A stretch of 64,000 nucleotides of DNA from a virus: positions 1 to 64,000 of IMG/VR virus record IMGVR_UViG_3300001398_000004; one strand, 5' to 3'. Positions 44,859 to 52,621 of this stretch are shown piece after piece. Positions within the stretch are counted from its first letter, which is position 1; each line of letters opens with the position of its first letter. The position numbers and the translations under genes were made by a program. The notes beneath the pieces were generated by a model that was given only the letters and a program-made list of their open reading frames with translations, did not search any database and had not been told where the DNA came from.

Positions 44859-45332
44859 TCAGACCCTGGCCAATACAGCTCGGACCAAGCGCATCATCGC
44901 CAATCCAGCAACATCGGTATCTGAGGTCGCCCGTTCGCTGACCATGTGCATGAGGTCGATACCCCCGGTCACTTTCATCGGAGTATAGCCAAAGAAGAGC
45001 GCGGCCTTTCCGTTGCGGATGGAAACGCCCATATTGAACGCATCCAGGGGCTGACGTGGGGCAAAGTAGTAGAATATCCTACCCTTGCTTTCGGTAGCCG
45101 TCATGTAGTAGCGATCCCCTTGATGCCGAAACAGCTGTTCCAGTATCTTGGGGAGGAACAGGTTGACGGATTCCTGGGCTTCTTGGAGTTCGAACCCGTC
45201 CTCGGAATCGAGGGCATAGGCCGTACGGCCTTCAAAGAAGAATTGCAGGACTTCTTTGGGGATTGGGGACCCGCCTTCGGAGGCCTTCTTGAAAGCCCAG
45301 GCAGCGGCGACGCGGCGTGTTAGCGGATCCAT
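44859..45332 (-). CDS. Unknown minus-strand protein
   Basis: 157 residues if it begins at ATG 45332 (MDPLTRRVAAAWAFKKASEG); an open extension with GTG or TTG starts reaches 45383. It contains VLQFFFEGRTAYAL, DRYYMTATESKGRIFYYF and GKAALFFGYTP, a compact alpha/beta pattern, and ends LAMMRLVRAVLARV. No convincing Shine-Dalgarno sequence is visible for any start. It diverges from the ClpX gene. No family is recognised. Confidence 0.5.
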   Translation of the reverse strand: MDPLTRRVAAAWAFKKASEGGSPIPKEVLQFFFEGRTAYALDSEDGFELQEAQESVNLFLPKILEQLFRHQGDRYYMTATESKGRIFYYFAPRQPLDAFNMGVSIRNGKAALFFGYTPMKVTGGIDLMHMVSERATSDTDVAGLAMMRLVRAVLARV

Positions 45333-45362
45333 CACCAAGGACGGGGTGAGAAAAGGAATTTC

Positions 45363-45368
45363 GGTGTA
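45363..45368 (+). promoter_or_regulatory. GGTGTA motif upstream of clpX
   Basis: GGTGTAGGAT begins 20 bases before the clpX ATG. The same ten bases recur at 48205 before the DUF1848 gene. If the TAGGAT is a -10-like element, the transcript would begin only a few bases before the start codon. Confidence 0.4.
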
Positions 45369-45382
45369 GGATCCTGGAACCA

Positions 45383-46633
45383 ATGAGAAGCTGTAGCCTC
45401 TGCCAACGTCCTGAGAACGAAGTCAAACAGCTAGTCGAGATGACTGGTGGTGCTTGTATTTGCAACAGGTGCGTTGCCACAGCCGCTGGTTTGATAGGTG
45501 CATCTCCTAAGCAAAAGAAGGAGGAGGATGCTCCTCTGCTCAAGCCCAAAGAGATCCACGCTGCCCTAAGTGACTACGTGATAGGGCAGGAACACGCCAA
45601 AAAGGATATCTCCGTCGCCATATACAACCACTACAAGCGCCGCGAGGCCTTGAAGCATGGGATAAACTTCGAGGTTGAGATTCAAAAGAGCAACATCTTG
45701 ATCTTGGGCCCTACAGGTAGCGGCAAGACCGAGCTGGCGCGGACCATCGCCAAGAAGCTGAAAGTGCCTTTGTTCGTGGGAGACGCCACAAAGCTGACTT
45801 CGTCGGGCTACGTGGGGGATGATGTTGAGTCATTGCTCCAGGGTCTAATGACCACTTGTGGCAATGACGTGGAAAAGGCTGAATGGGGCATCGTCTTCCT
45901 GGACGAGGTGGACAAGATCGCTCGTAAGTCCGGTAAATCAGACTCTGGGTTCCGAGACGTGTCTGGGGAGGCTGTCCAGCAGGCGCTCCTGAAGATGCTC
46001 GAAGGTAACCAGGTCTCTGTTCCCCGAGCGGGCAAGTCAGGTATGGGTGGGGAATACGACATCCTCGACACCAGCAACATCCTCTTCATCTGCGCCGGCT
46101 CCTTTGCAGGAATCGAAGAATCTGTCAATCGCCGTAAGAACAGCGGGGCATCCCTGGGATTTGGTGGCCAATCCAGGACAAAGTTCACGGGAACGGACAT
46201 CTACATGGCCGTGGAAGAGGACGACATCCTGGACTTCGGGATCATTCCGGAGATGCTGGGTCGCATTCCCGTGCGAACGACGACTGTACTCCTGACTGAG
46301 GACGAGATGGTGCGGATTCTCACAGAGCCTAAGAATGCCCTAATCAAGCAATTCCAGGCCCTCTTTGAGATGGACGGGATCGACCTGCAATTCGACGAGG
46401 AAGCCCTTAAAGCGATTGGCCGGGAAGCTATCAAACGGCCAACGGGGGCTAGAGCCCTACGAAGCATTGTCGAACGAATCCTCAAACCTTATGCCTACGA
46501 CTCTCCCAGCGACCCCTCAATCAAGGGTATCAGGGTCACCAAGGAAGTGGTGGAGGGGACGGGAACGGCCGCTATTTTGACGGAATCCTCGGAGCAATCT
46601 GAAGTTCTTACGGTATTGACCGCGTCGATTTGA
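45383..46633 (+). CDS. clpX: ClpX-like AAA+ unfoldase
   Basis: 416 residues, the usual ClpX length. N-terminal zinc domain: C4, C7, C27, C30. AAA+ motifs: Walker A GPTGSGKT (109-116), pore loop GYVG (142-145), Walker B VFLDEVDK, RDVSGEAVQQALLKMLEG, GRIPV with the Arg finger, and sensor 2 GARALRSIVE. The ClpP-docking loop reads SLGFGG (258-260, LGF, equivalent to IGF), so docking to host ClpP looks preserved. No clpP is in this window. A phage-encoded unfoldase could redirect host proteolysis or aid virion maturation (inference). Confidence 0.93.
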   Translation: MRSCSLCQRPENEVKQLVEMTGGACICNRCVATAAGLIGASPKQKKEEDAPLLKPKEIHAALSDYVIGQEHAKKDISVAIYNHYKRREALKHGINFEVEIQKSNILILGPTGSGKTELARTIAKKLKVPLFVGDATKLTSSGYVGDDVESLLQGLMTTCGNDVEKAEWGIVFLDEVDKIARKSGKSDSGFRDVSGEAVQQALLKMLEGNQVSVPRAGKSGMGGEYDILDTSNILFICAGSFAGIEESVNRRKNSGASLGFGGQSRTKFTGTDIYMAVEEDDILDFGIIPEMLGRIPVRTTTVLLTEDEMVRILTEPKNALIKQFQALFEMDGIDLQFDEEALKAIGREAIKRPTGARALRSIVERILKPYAYDSPSDPSIKGIRVTKEVVEGTGTAAILTESSEQSEVLTVLTASI

Positions 46634-46651
46634 CGGGCTATATGGGTTCTT

Positions 46652-46672
46652 ATTGCTCAGTACGCTGAGACA
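46652..46672 (+). repeat. Palindromic 21-nt intergenic repeat, copy 1
   Basis: Contains CTCAG-TACG-CTGAG, a 5-bp hairpin with a UACG tetraloop. The full 21 bases recur exactly at 51751-51771. Here it sits 32 bases before the small gene at 46704, preceded by TTGACG (46629) with spacing compatible with a -35 box. Intergenic placement at both sites suggests a regulatory or processing signal. Confidence 0.7.
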
Positions 46673-46703
46673 CTTATTGGGTACACTTAGGCAGGGAGCC
46701 CAC

Positions 46704-46841
46704 ATGAGCCTGACCGCCAAGATCGTAGCCCGACACAAGGAAGACCCCAAGCAGCTGTCCAACGTCACTTGGAGCAACTTCACTGACTGGCTGAACAAGA
46801 ACAAGATCGGCTACGACATGCAGTTCTCCTCCTGGCATTGA
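46704..46841 (+). CDS. 45-residue protein, unknown
   Basis: ATG 46704 with CAGGGAG upstream. MSLTAKIVARHKEDPKQL leads to WSNFTDWLNKNKIGY. Its IVARxK start resembles the beginnings of the proteins at 46846 (RLVARYRFA) and 60945 (RIVNRYLTA). It lies just upstream of the 449-residue gene. Confidence 0.55.
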   Translation: MSLTAKIVARHKEDPKQLSNVTWSNFTDWLNKNKIGYDMQFSSWH

Positions 46842-46845
46842 GACA

Positions 46846-48195
46846 ATGACTGCCCCCACGCGCCTAGTAGCTCGATATCGTTTTGCGTTCGAGCACGCTA
46901 CCGAGAAGGAGATGAACCACTATCTTCATCTCCATCCTCACGCGGACCCGAAGAACCATGTCGTGAAGAAGAACGATGAATCTGGGTCTGCGGAGGAAGA
47001 CGAGCACGGGGGCCATGGCGAGCACGAGGAGAAGGAAGAGACAGCCGTCTCCAACAAGCAGAAGGTGAAGAACGTCTTCAAGGGCTTGTCAGACAAGGCT
47101 AAGGCGCTCGTAAAGAATGCCCCAGCTGTGGTCCAGAAGTTCGTAGTCGACGCAGAGCACCGTGAGAAGGTGATGATGGACGCGGCTAAGTCCGTCTTGA
47201 GGTCACCCAAGGGCTATGCTCGGAACTTGGTGAATGTGGCCAAGGAGGTCCACGAGTTCAAAGAGGCGGGGCTTGCCATCAAGGACGTGATCTCGGGTAA
47301 GAAACTCAACGATCACCAGAAGAAAGCTGTGAAGAAGGTCGCCATCCATATGGCGATCACAGCAGCAGCTGCGGCCATCTCGACCACAGGGATCTTTGCT
47401 GGGGCCGCCTTCATGGGCAAGGCCATGGCCAAAAAGATCGCGATGAAAGCGGCTCTGAAGGCCATGGAGAAGGTCCACATCCTAGGTGAACTTCACCATA
47501 TCAGCCATGAAGCTATCCATGGTATCGTCGAGCTGATGGACAAGTTTGCAGCTGAGGAAGAAACCGGTGACGAAGAGCTGACTCCTGAAGAAGCCCTGGC
47601 CGCGTTGGTGATGAAGTGTATCACAGATGCCTTGGCTGAGTTCAACGAAGAGGACATTGGAGAAGCCCTGGAAGACGCCTCGGAAGAGAAGCAGAAGCTG
47701 TCTTGGAAGCGGACGACGGCCACCTCTAGTGACCTGCCCAAGTTGTTAACCGAAGCAGCGACGGCCATTCGAGAAGTGCAGGCAGTGCTGACACATTTCG
47801 ATCGGTTGATGGTACTTTCCAGGCACAATGCAAGTCAGACGGGCCTATCAGAGGATCGTGTGTGGCAGACATCCTGGGTCAAGTACTTCACTGGGATCGA
47901 GCACCCTCTGACCATTCTTGAGCGTGTATCGGACTCTTTGGATGACATCTACTTGGATGTCCCAGCACAGGCGGACGTGGCCAACGATGCTAGAGGAGCG
48001 CTGATTCTCCCTCGTAAGGCTTTGGTTACCTACGCCATTTCGGATATTGATTTCTCCCCCAACCCGGACACAGGTCGGGAGGGGATCTCCTACAGTGTTC
48101 CAGTACTCAGGGAGTGGTCGAAAGCTCTAGAGGTCTGGGCCAAGTCGTCCCTTACCAAGATCTCGGGGTTGGCTCGAATCAGTACTCGCTGGTGA
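46846..48195 (+). CDS. Helical protein with hydrophobic core, unknown (virion-associated?)
   Basis: 449 residues. The N-terminus TRLVARYRFAFEHATEKEMN leads into YLHLHPHADPKNHVVKK, a short module that recurs at the start of various phage proteins, then a highly charged Glu/His linker. A hydrophobic Ala/Ile stretch (around 165-200, AIHMAITAAAAAISTTGIFAG) could be a membrane or packing helix. The C-terminal half is helical and acidic. No enzyme motif. A structural or injected virion role is possible. Confidence 0.55.
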   Translation: MTAPTRLVARYRFAFEHATEKEMNHYLHLHPHADPKNHVVKKNDESGSAEEDEHGGHGEHEEKEETAVSNKQKVKNVFKGLSDKAKALVKNAPAVVQKFVVDAEHREKVMMDAAKSVLRSPKGYARNLVNVAKEVHEFKEAGLAIKDVISGKKLNDHQKKAVKKVAIHMAITAAAAAISTTGIFAGAAFMGKAMAKKIAMKAALKAMEKVHILGELHHISHEAIHGIVELMDKFAAEEETGDEELTPEEALAALVMKCITDALAEFNEEDIGEALEDASEEKQKLSWKRTTATSSDLPKLLTEAATAIREVQAVLTHFDRLMVLSRHNASQTGLSEDRVWQTSWVKYFTGIEHPLTILERVSDSLDDIYLDVPAQADVANDARGALILPRKALVTYAISDIDFSPNPDTGREGISYSVPVLREWSKALEVWAKSSLTKISGLARISTRW

Positions 48196-48220
48196 GGGGC
48201 CCCTGGTGTAGGATCAAGGG

Positions 48221-49063
48221 GTGAACCTGATCCGCAGCGGTAAAGTCGAGAACCTCCCCTATTCGTTGTCTAGGTGGACGGATGTCCCTGGAAGTGCGAA
48301 CAAATGGTCTTGGTTTCTCCAACAGATGAAGCAGGGCTGGATGACAGCCTTCGACCAACGCACTTCTATACCCCAGAAGTGGAGTCTCAAGCCTGAGGAC
48401 ACCTTGGGGTTGATGTTCTGGACGAAGAACGCTACCAACCTCCTCAACCATCGGGAGCTGTTCAAGCCCTACAACGTGAAGGTGCACGTCACTGTCACGG
48501 GGTGGGAAGAGGTCGAGAAGGGGGCCCCGGGTATTCTAGAGGGGGCGACCCTTCTTCGGGATACGGCCCGAGCCTTTGGGCGTGAGAACGTGACCTGGAG
48601 ATTCTCGCCCGTACCCATCCTGGAGAGTGTGGCCCTGAGGTTCAAGGCCATTGCCTCAGTGGCAGCTGAGGCCGGCGTACAATCGGCCTACCTGTCGTTC
48701 CTACAACCCAATGACTTGGTGCCTGAGACCCGGTCTGAAAGCGATCGTAAAGCCCTCCTGCATAGCCTATCTGACATTGCCAAGGGCTATGGGATAGAGG
48801 TCCGGCTCTGCAATGAGGACTCCCTATTGACGGGGGAGCAGGACTATCCGAACCTGTCCTCTGGAGTCTGCGCAAAACCAGAGGATTTTGCCCTATCCTC
48901 ACGGGATATGCCCCCGGCTGAGGGCTGTGGCTGCGTGATGGCTGTGGATCCGTTCACACTGAATGAGTCGTGCAACTACGGATGTGCCTACTGTTACGCC
49001 TCCGACAAGAGCCTAACACCCAAGAAGCGTAATACTACTCGCAGCCTCCCTGTGGTAAGATAG
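48221..49063 (+). CDS. DUF1848-family putative radical-SAM-type Fe-S protein
   Basis: 280 residues, GTG start with AAGGG upstream and a GGTGTA motif 16 bases before. SRWTDVPG, LMFWTKNATNL and VHVTVTGWE match the conserved blocks of DUF1848. The C-terminus carries GCGC (236-238) and CNYGCAYCYAS, a CxxxCxxC cluster (C251, C255, C258) like that of radical SAM enzymes but at the C-terminus, as is usual for this family. The biochemical role is unknown. It may modify nucleic acid or protein. Confidence 0.8.
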   Translation: MNLIRSGKVENLPYSLSRWTDVPGSANKWSWFLQQMKQGWMTAFDQRTSIPQKWSLKPEDTLGLMFWTKNATNLLNHRELFKPYNVKVHVTVTGWEEVEKGAPGILEGATLLRDTARAFGRENVTWRFSPVPILESVALRFKAIASVAAEAGVQSAYLSFLQPNDLVPETRSESDRKALLHSLSDIAKGYGIEVRLCNEDSLLTGEQDYPNLSSGVCAKPEDFALSSRDMPPAEGCGCVMAVDPFTLNESCNYGCAYCYASDKSLTPKKRNTTRSLPVVR

Positions 49064-49067
49064 GGCC

Positions 49068-49328
49068 ATGAAGCCCCCTCCTTTGGAAGACTCTGAGGAT
49101 TTCACCGCAGAAGAAGCGGAGTACGCCATCCCCGCGGCTACCTCGCAGTTCGTTCTGGCATCGGCAGGCGAGGTAGCAGAGGCCCTACCCGGTAGGTCTA
49201 TCCGGTACGAACTCCGTCGTCGCCGGCCTCACATGTACTGCCGGACTCTGATAGGGACTCCGGGAAACCCGGATAAAGTCTTGGTTTTTCGCCTTGATTG
49301 GCTAAAGGAGATCCCAGATGGCGTGTGA
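49068..49328 (+). CDS. Small protein, unknown
   Basis: 86 residues. ATG 49068 lies four bases after the previous stop with ATAGGG upstream. An acidic N-terminus (LEDSEDFTAEEAEY) is followed by a basic patch YELRRRRPHMYCR and VLVFRLDWLKEI. It overlaps the next gene by 11 bases. No family recognised. Confidence 0.55.
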   Translation: MKPPPLEDSEDFTAEEAEYAIPAATSQFVLASAGEVAEALPGRSIRYELRRRRPHMYCRTLIGTPGNPDKVLVFRLDWLKEIPDGV

Positions 49329-49752
49329 AAATCCTAGTTGTTCATGTAGCGGCAGCTGCACAGAGAAGTTCCACGATACCTGTGGGTGCACTATTGACGG
49401 CGTGCAGGTAGTTAGTCCTGACCAACTGTACGAATTTCAGGGTGGGTCCGCTTGCAATCTCGACCGCAAGAACAACGTGTGGGTTGAGGGTCCCGTGGAC
49501 TCGAACGGCGTTGGAGGCATCTGTTTGCTGGACACTCTGTGTGAGCAACAGATCGTCGATGTCCTTCAACGAGACGACCGGGCTAGAGCGGATCTAGTGC
49601 GGGTCACGACCCACCCTCGTCTATTGGAACTGGCAGCAACTGTGCCACATCTTCCGAAGACCAACGACGGGGACACTCTCCAGAAGGAGATGAATGCGGG
49701 AACGATCCCGTTTTACACTCAATTCCGCGGACAGCCGCCCTTCTCCCAATGA
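49318..49752 (+). CDS. Cys-rich small protein, unknown
   Basis: 144 residues. The N-terminus is dense in Cys (CENPSCSCSGSC, DTCGCTIDGV), likely zinc- or Fe-S-binding, then a VVSPDQLYEFQGG domain with ICLLDTLCEQQIVDVLQ. The C-terminal half is helical. The stop overlaps the next ATG by four bases. No named family. Confidence 0.55.
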   Translation: MACENPSCSCSGSCTEKFHDTCGCTIDGVQVVSPDQLYEFQGGSACNLDRKNNVWVEGPVDSNGVGGICLLDTLCEQQIVDVLQRDDRARADLVRVTTHPRLLELAATVPHLPKTNDGDTLQKEMNAGTIPFYTQFRGQPPFSQ

Positions 49753-50090
49753 GCAGCTTCGGACGTAAGGCCCAGCGAAAGAATCGCCCCAAATCTGCCG
49801 GCGCTTCGACGCAGTTAACGAAAGCGATTGAGGCTCTTGGGCAGATCCAAGCTCTGGGAAACCTAGGAGATCTTGCCCCACTAGTCGAGGAGACACACCG
49901 TTTGGTGGTGTTGGCCTCGGAAGACGTTCAGAACGTTTCCCGAGAGCTGGCTCATCATCGAGCGGTGCTGGAGATTTTGGCCAAGGGGAATGGGGAGGCG
50001 ATCCAGTTGCTCAGCTTCAACGATGACGACGAACTGCCTCAGGTCCCTCAGCTTGAAATTGTAGACGTGAGGCATCGTGACCGAACATGA
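49749..50090 (+). CDS. Small coiled-coil protein, unknown
   Basis: 113 residues, coupled to both neighbours by ATGA overlaps. A basic N-terminus (FGRKAQRKNRPKSAG) is followed by a long helix (LVEETHRLVVLASEDVQNVS). Possibly nucleic-acid associated. No family recognised. Confidence 0.55.
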   Translation: MSSFGRKAQRKNRPKSAGASTQLTKAIEALGQIQALGNLGDLAPLVEETHRLVVLASEDVQNVSRELAHHRAVLEILAKGNGEAIQLLSFNDDDELPQVPQLEIVDVRHRDRT

Positions 50091-50317
50091 AGACCCGCCT
50101 TTTGATTCCACAGACAGCTCGACGAGCCCCAACCTCCCCAATCGAATGGGAGAGGCTGATGCAGGTGGTGCTCACAAGGGCGTCCGCGATCTCGGATCCT
50201 CGTCTGAGCATGTTGAAGGCGGCGATCCCTCAGGGCAAGACCGAGCAGGTGCTTCGTCAAATGGGGATCATCTGCGAAAACGACGTGCAGAGAGAGTTGC
50301 CACTCCCAACGACGTAG
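50087..50317 (+). CDS. 76-residue protein, unknown
   Basis: ATG 50087 overlaps the preceding TGA. The product MKTRLLIPQTARRAPTSPIE leads into LTRASAISDPRLSMLKAAIPQGKTEQVL, a helix-turn-helix-like composition. It overlaps, in another frame, the open N-terminal part of the following gene; protein composition favours this frame as the coding one here. Confidence 0.5.
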   Translation: MKTRLLIPQTARRAPTSPIEWERLMQVVLTRASAISDPRLSMLKAAIPQGKTEQVLRQMGIICENDVQRELPLPTT

Positions 50318-50604
50318 GCGTAATCGAAGATGCCTTGCTTGAGGCATTTAAGCAAGGCGACCCCGAGGCTGCGTACCAGCTCGTTCGCGACCTGGCTGAT
50401 CTGGCTCTTAGTTCAGTGGTAGATGCGGCAAAGGCCAGATTTAAGGCTAACTTTGGCTCTAAACGTTGTCTGAGCTGTGAGGGCTTGGAGGTCAGTCCTG
50501 GGGTTGTGGCGACCTGTGTTCAGGTGAATCAATGCTACTACACGAACTTCAAGCAGGGGGATCTGACACCGAAGCAGGCTCGCATCCTCCGTGTCCTGGG
50601 TTGA
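50146..50604 (+). CDS. Small Cys-containing protein, start uncertain
   Basis: The frame is open from GTG 50077. ATG 50146 (MGEADAGGAHKG) and TTG near 50335 are other candidate starts. The part after about 50320 is clearly protein-like: VIEDALLEAFKQGDPEAAYQ and CLSCEGLEVSPGVVATCVQVNQC, with four Cys. The upstream portion is low-complexity and overlaps the gene at 50087-50317, so the true start may be downstream. The function is unknown. Confidence 0.45.
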   Translation: MGEADAGGAHKGVRDLGSSSEHVEGGDPSGQDRAGASSNGDHLRKRRAERVATPNDVGVIEDALLEAFKQGDPEAAYQLVRDLADLALSSVVDAAKARFKANFGSKRCLSCEGLEVSPGVVATCVQVNQCYYTNFKQGDLTPKQARILRVLG

Positions 50605-50691
50605 CCCTTGCATTGGTGTGAGCTAGGTGTTAGGTATATCAAGGGTGCTCTGCGAACCACAGCACCCATATGTAAATCATAGGAGATAGAC

Positions 50692-51726
50692 ATGACGTTA
50701 GCGAAAGTGTTCCTGCAAATTGGGCAGGGCTTGGACGAAGAGATCGCCAAAGCCGGCCGTACTCTCAATGCTGCGATTGCTAGCAGCCTCAACAATCTGA
50801 TGGCTAGCACCAGCCAGGGCCCCGCCAAGCGAGGTCTGAAGCCAAAGACAGCCATTGCTGCTCCAGTGCCACAACGGGCGAAGCCCAAGACGACGACGGC
50901 GGTAGCTGCTCCCAAAGCTCCCAAAGCTGTCAGCGCAGCCACTCGTGCCGCTGTTTCTAGGGGACGCCAAGCAGTCGTAAACGGGACTAGGCCGAAGGCA
51001 GTAGATGCTCTGGCCACGGTCATGGGCAATGCCACGATGAAGGCTGCGAGTATGGTGGCCGCCCTTGAGTCCCGTGGTTGGCTTCCAAACTCTGGCTCGC
51101 CACAGAACTACGTCAGCTATCTGCTCAGCTCAAACCCCGACATCTTTGAGCGGGTCAATCGCGGCGAATACAGGGTCATCAAGGGTGCCAACCTGGGAAA
51201 AGCGCCAAAGACTGCTCCCAAGGCAGCAGCTCCGAAAGCAGTTGCCAAAACGGCCAAAGCTCCGAAAACCCAAAAGTTGGGTGCTAAGGCACCCAAAGCA
51301 GCCCCGGTGATTAACGCCGGAACAGTCCCGGGCGGAAAACGGCCGAAGGCGGTCGATGCTCTGGCCACGGTCATGGGCAATGCCACGATGAAGGCGGAGG
51401 ATGTGGTCGCCGGCCTGGAGTCCCGTGGTTGGCTCCCCAATTCAGGAAAACCGCAGAACTACGTCAGCTACCTGCTCAGTTCGAACCCCGACATCTTTGA
51501 GCGGGTCAATCGTGGTGAGTACAAGGTCATCAAGGACGCCAACCTGGGAAAAGCGGCAGGGGTCTCTAGCAGCGAAAACGGAAGCTCGGAGGCGGTAATT
51601 CCGGCTCCGAGCGCTTCCGTAGCTAGTGGCCCAGCCCCTCAAGAACTGGACGAAGACCTTGTTGACCTGCTTGGTGTGGGCCAAACCAGCGAAGTTGCTG
51701 GGAACCCCTACCACGCCAGAACCTGA
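50692..51726 (+). CDS. Histone H1-like DNA-binding protein with duplicated HARE-HTH-type domains
   Basis: 344 residues. Two ~72-residue copies (about 100-171 and 217-288) of a winged-helix domain, each with RPKAVDALATVMGNATMKA and ESRGWLPNSG-x-PQNYVSYLLS, are joined and preceded by Lys/Ala/Pro linkers (KAPKAPK, AKTAKAPKTQK). The pattern of HARE/HB1-type winged helices with KAP-rich tails resembles eukaryotic linker histones and bacterial H1-like proteins. The likely job is coating or compacting phage or host DNA. The tail is acidic. ATG 50692 has AGGAGAT upstream. Confidence 0.75.
   Translation: MTLAKVFLQIGQGLDEEIAKAGRTLNAAIASSLNNLMASTSQGPAKRGLKPKTAIAAPVPQRAKPKTTTAVAAPKAPKAVSAATRAAVSRGRQAVVNGTRPKAVDALATVMGNATMKAASMVAALESRGWLPNSGSPQNYVSYLLSSNPDIFERVNRGEYRVIKGANLGKAPKTAPKAAAPKAVAKTAKAPKTQKLGAKAPKAAPVINAGTVPGGKRPKAVDALATVMGNATMKAEDVVAGLESRGWLPNSGKPQNYVSYLLSSNPDIFERVNRGEYKVIKDANLGKAAGVSSSENGSSEAVIPAPSASVASGPAPQELDEDLVDLLGVGQTSEVAGNPYHART
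50989..51555 (+). repeat. Two nearly identical 216-bp segments inside the H1-like gene
   Basis: Copy 1 spans 50989-51204 and copy 2 spans 51340-51555. Long identical stretches, such as the one coding ALATVMGNATMKA, show a recent in-frame duplication or ongoing gene conversion. The 135-bp spacer encodes the KAP linker. Confidence 0.85.
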
Positions 51727-51750
51727 TAAATTGGGGATCTTTCAGATTCA

Positions 51751-51771
51751 ATTGCTCAGTACGCTGAGACA
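51751..51771 (+). repeat. Palindromic 21-nt intergenic repeat, copy 2
   Basis: Identical to 46652-46672, core CTCAGTACGCTGAG. The last base is the A of the ATG at 51771, so the hairpin ends only a few bases before the start codon and there is no Shine-Dalgarno sequence in between. It may act as a translational or processing signal. Confidence 0.7.
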
Positions 51772-52112
51772 TGGATGATCTCCTCTTTCGGACCACGGTA
51801 ATGATCGCCAGACGGCTGCTCAAAAGCCGCCTCAGGCTGTTCTTGAGCCGGATCATGGAAAGTGGGCCGGATGGCGAAAACTGGAAACCCGTCATCACCT
51901 TCGAAGAAGGTGTAGAAGAGGAGGCCAAGCAAGCGTGGCGTAACGTCCGCGGGTGTTGGGCCACCTCTTCTACATCGAAGGCCATGCTGGAATTCGCTGC
52001 CAAGCAAGCCTACCGTCAAGCTAAGCTTGATGTTATCGACTTGTTCCAGGCAGAGGTGGACGATAAGTGGCTGAAGTCTTCAATCCGCAGTTACCGCCCG
52101 ACTCTGGAGTAA
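51771..52112 (+). CDS. Small protein, unknown
   Basis: 113 residues, ATG immediately after the palindromic repeat. A basic helical N-terminus (TTVMIARRLLKSRLRLFLSRI) and the helix AKQAYRQAKLDVIDLFQAE flank a central CWATSSTSKA segment. No family recognised. It is separated from the next gene by two bases. Confidence 0.5.
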   Translation: MDDLLFRTTVMIARRLLKSRLRLFLSRIMESGPDGENWKPVITFEEGVEEEAKQAWRNVRGCWATSSTSKAMLEFAAKQAYRQAKLDVIDLFQAEVDDKWLKSSIRSYRPTLE

Positions 52113-52114
52113 AA

Positions 52115-52621
52115 ATGGAAATAGGTGATGTCACGCTCTACCAGAATCAGTACTGGAAGCTGGTTACACGGAACACGAACTTCCGCACGTGCGTGATCAC
52201 GGACTTTGACGGCAACAAAGTCGAGATCCCAGATGACCTAGACAAGTCCGACAAATTGGCTGTGCTATACAATCCGTCGAAGTCTTGGCCCTTCACTTCA
52301 GTCCCCGACAAAATCAAGGCAGGACCTCTTCGAAGAGTGTCTAGGGGTACAACGCTGCTACGTCCCATGGTCGACTGGATGCCCAGCGACTTCCTGAGGT
52401 CAGGGGGAGCAATTTTCTTCAATCCCGCCCTACGGTTGAGCACGGGCGAGATCCTAGTGGCCACCCACCAAAGCGGGGCCCTAAGCCGAATCACTATTAC
52501 CAAAGCCTTCGGTACAGTGAGGCGTAAGATAGCTAGGGCTGAGAATAGGAGCGCCCCTCCGAAAGAGCCCATGTCCGTCTACGACCGCCTTATGGCCGGC
52601 GACATCTTTGAGGACAAGTAA
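52115..52621 (+). CDS. Small protein, unknown
   Basis: 168 residues. ATG 52115 is chosen because GGAG lies five bases upstream; an open extension overlaps the previous gene. It is beta-rich at the start (DVTLYQNQYWKLVTRNTNF, VITDFDGNKVEIPDD) with a C-terminal basic helix. It ends exactly where the IS605-type element begins, so the insertion spared it. Confidence 0.55.
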   Translation: MEIGDVTLYQNQYWKLVTRNTNFRTCVITDFDGNKVEIPDDLDKSDKLAVLYNPSKSWPFTSVPDKIKAGPLRRVSRGTTLLRPMVDWMPSDFLRSGGAIFFNPALRLSTGEILVATHQSGALSRITITKAFGTVRRKIARAENRSAPPKEPMSVYDRLMAGDIFEDK

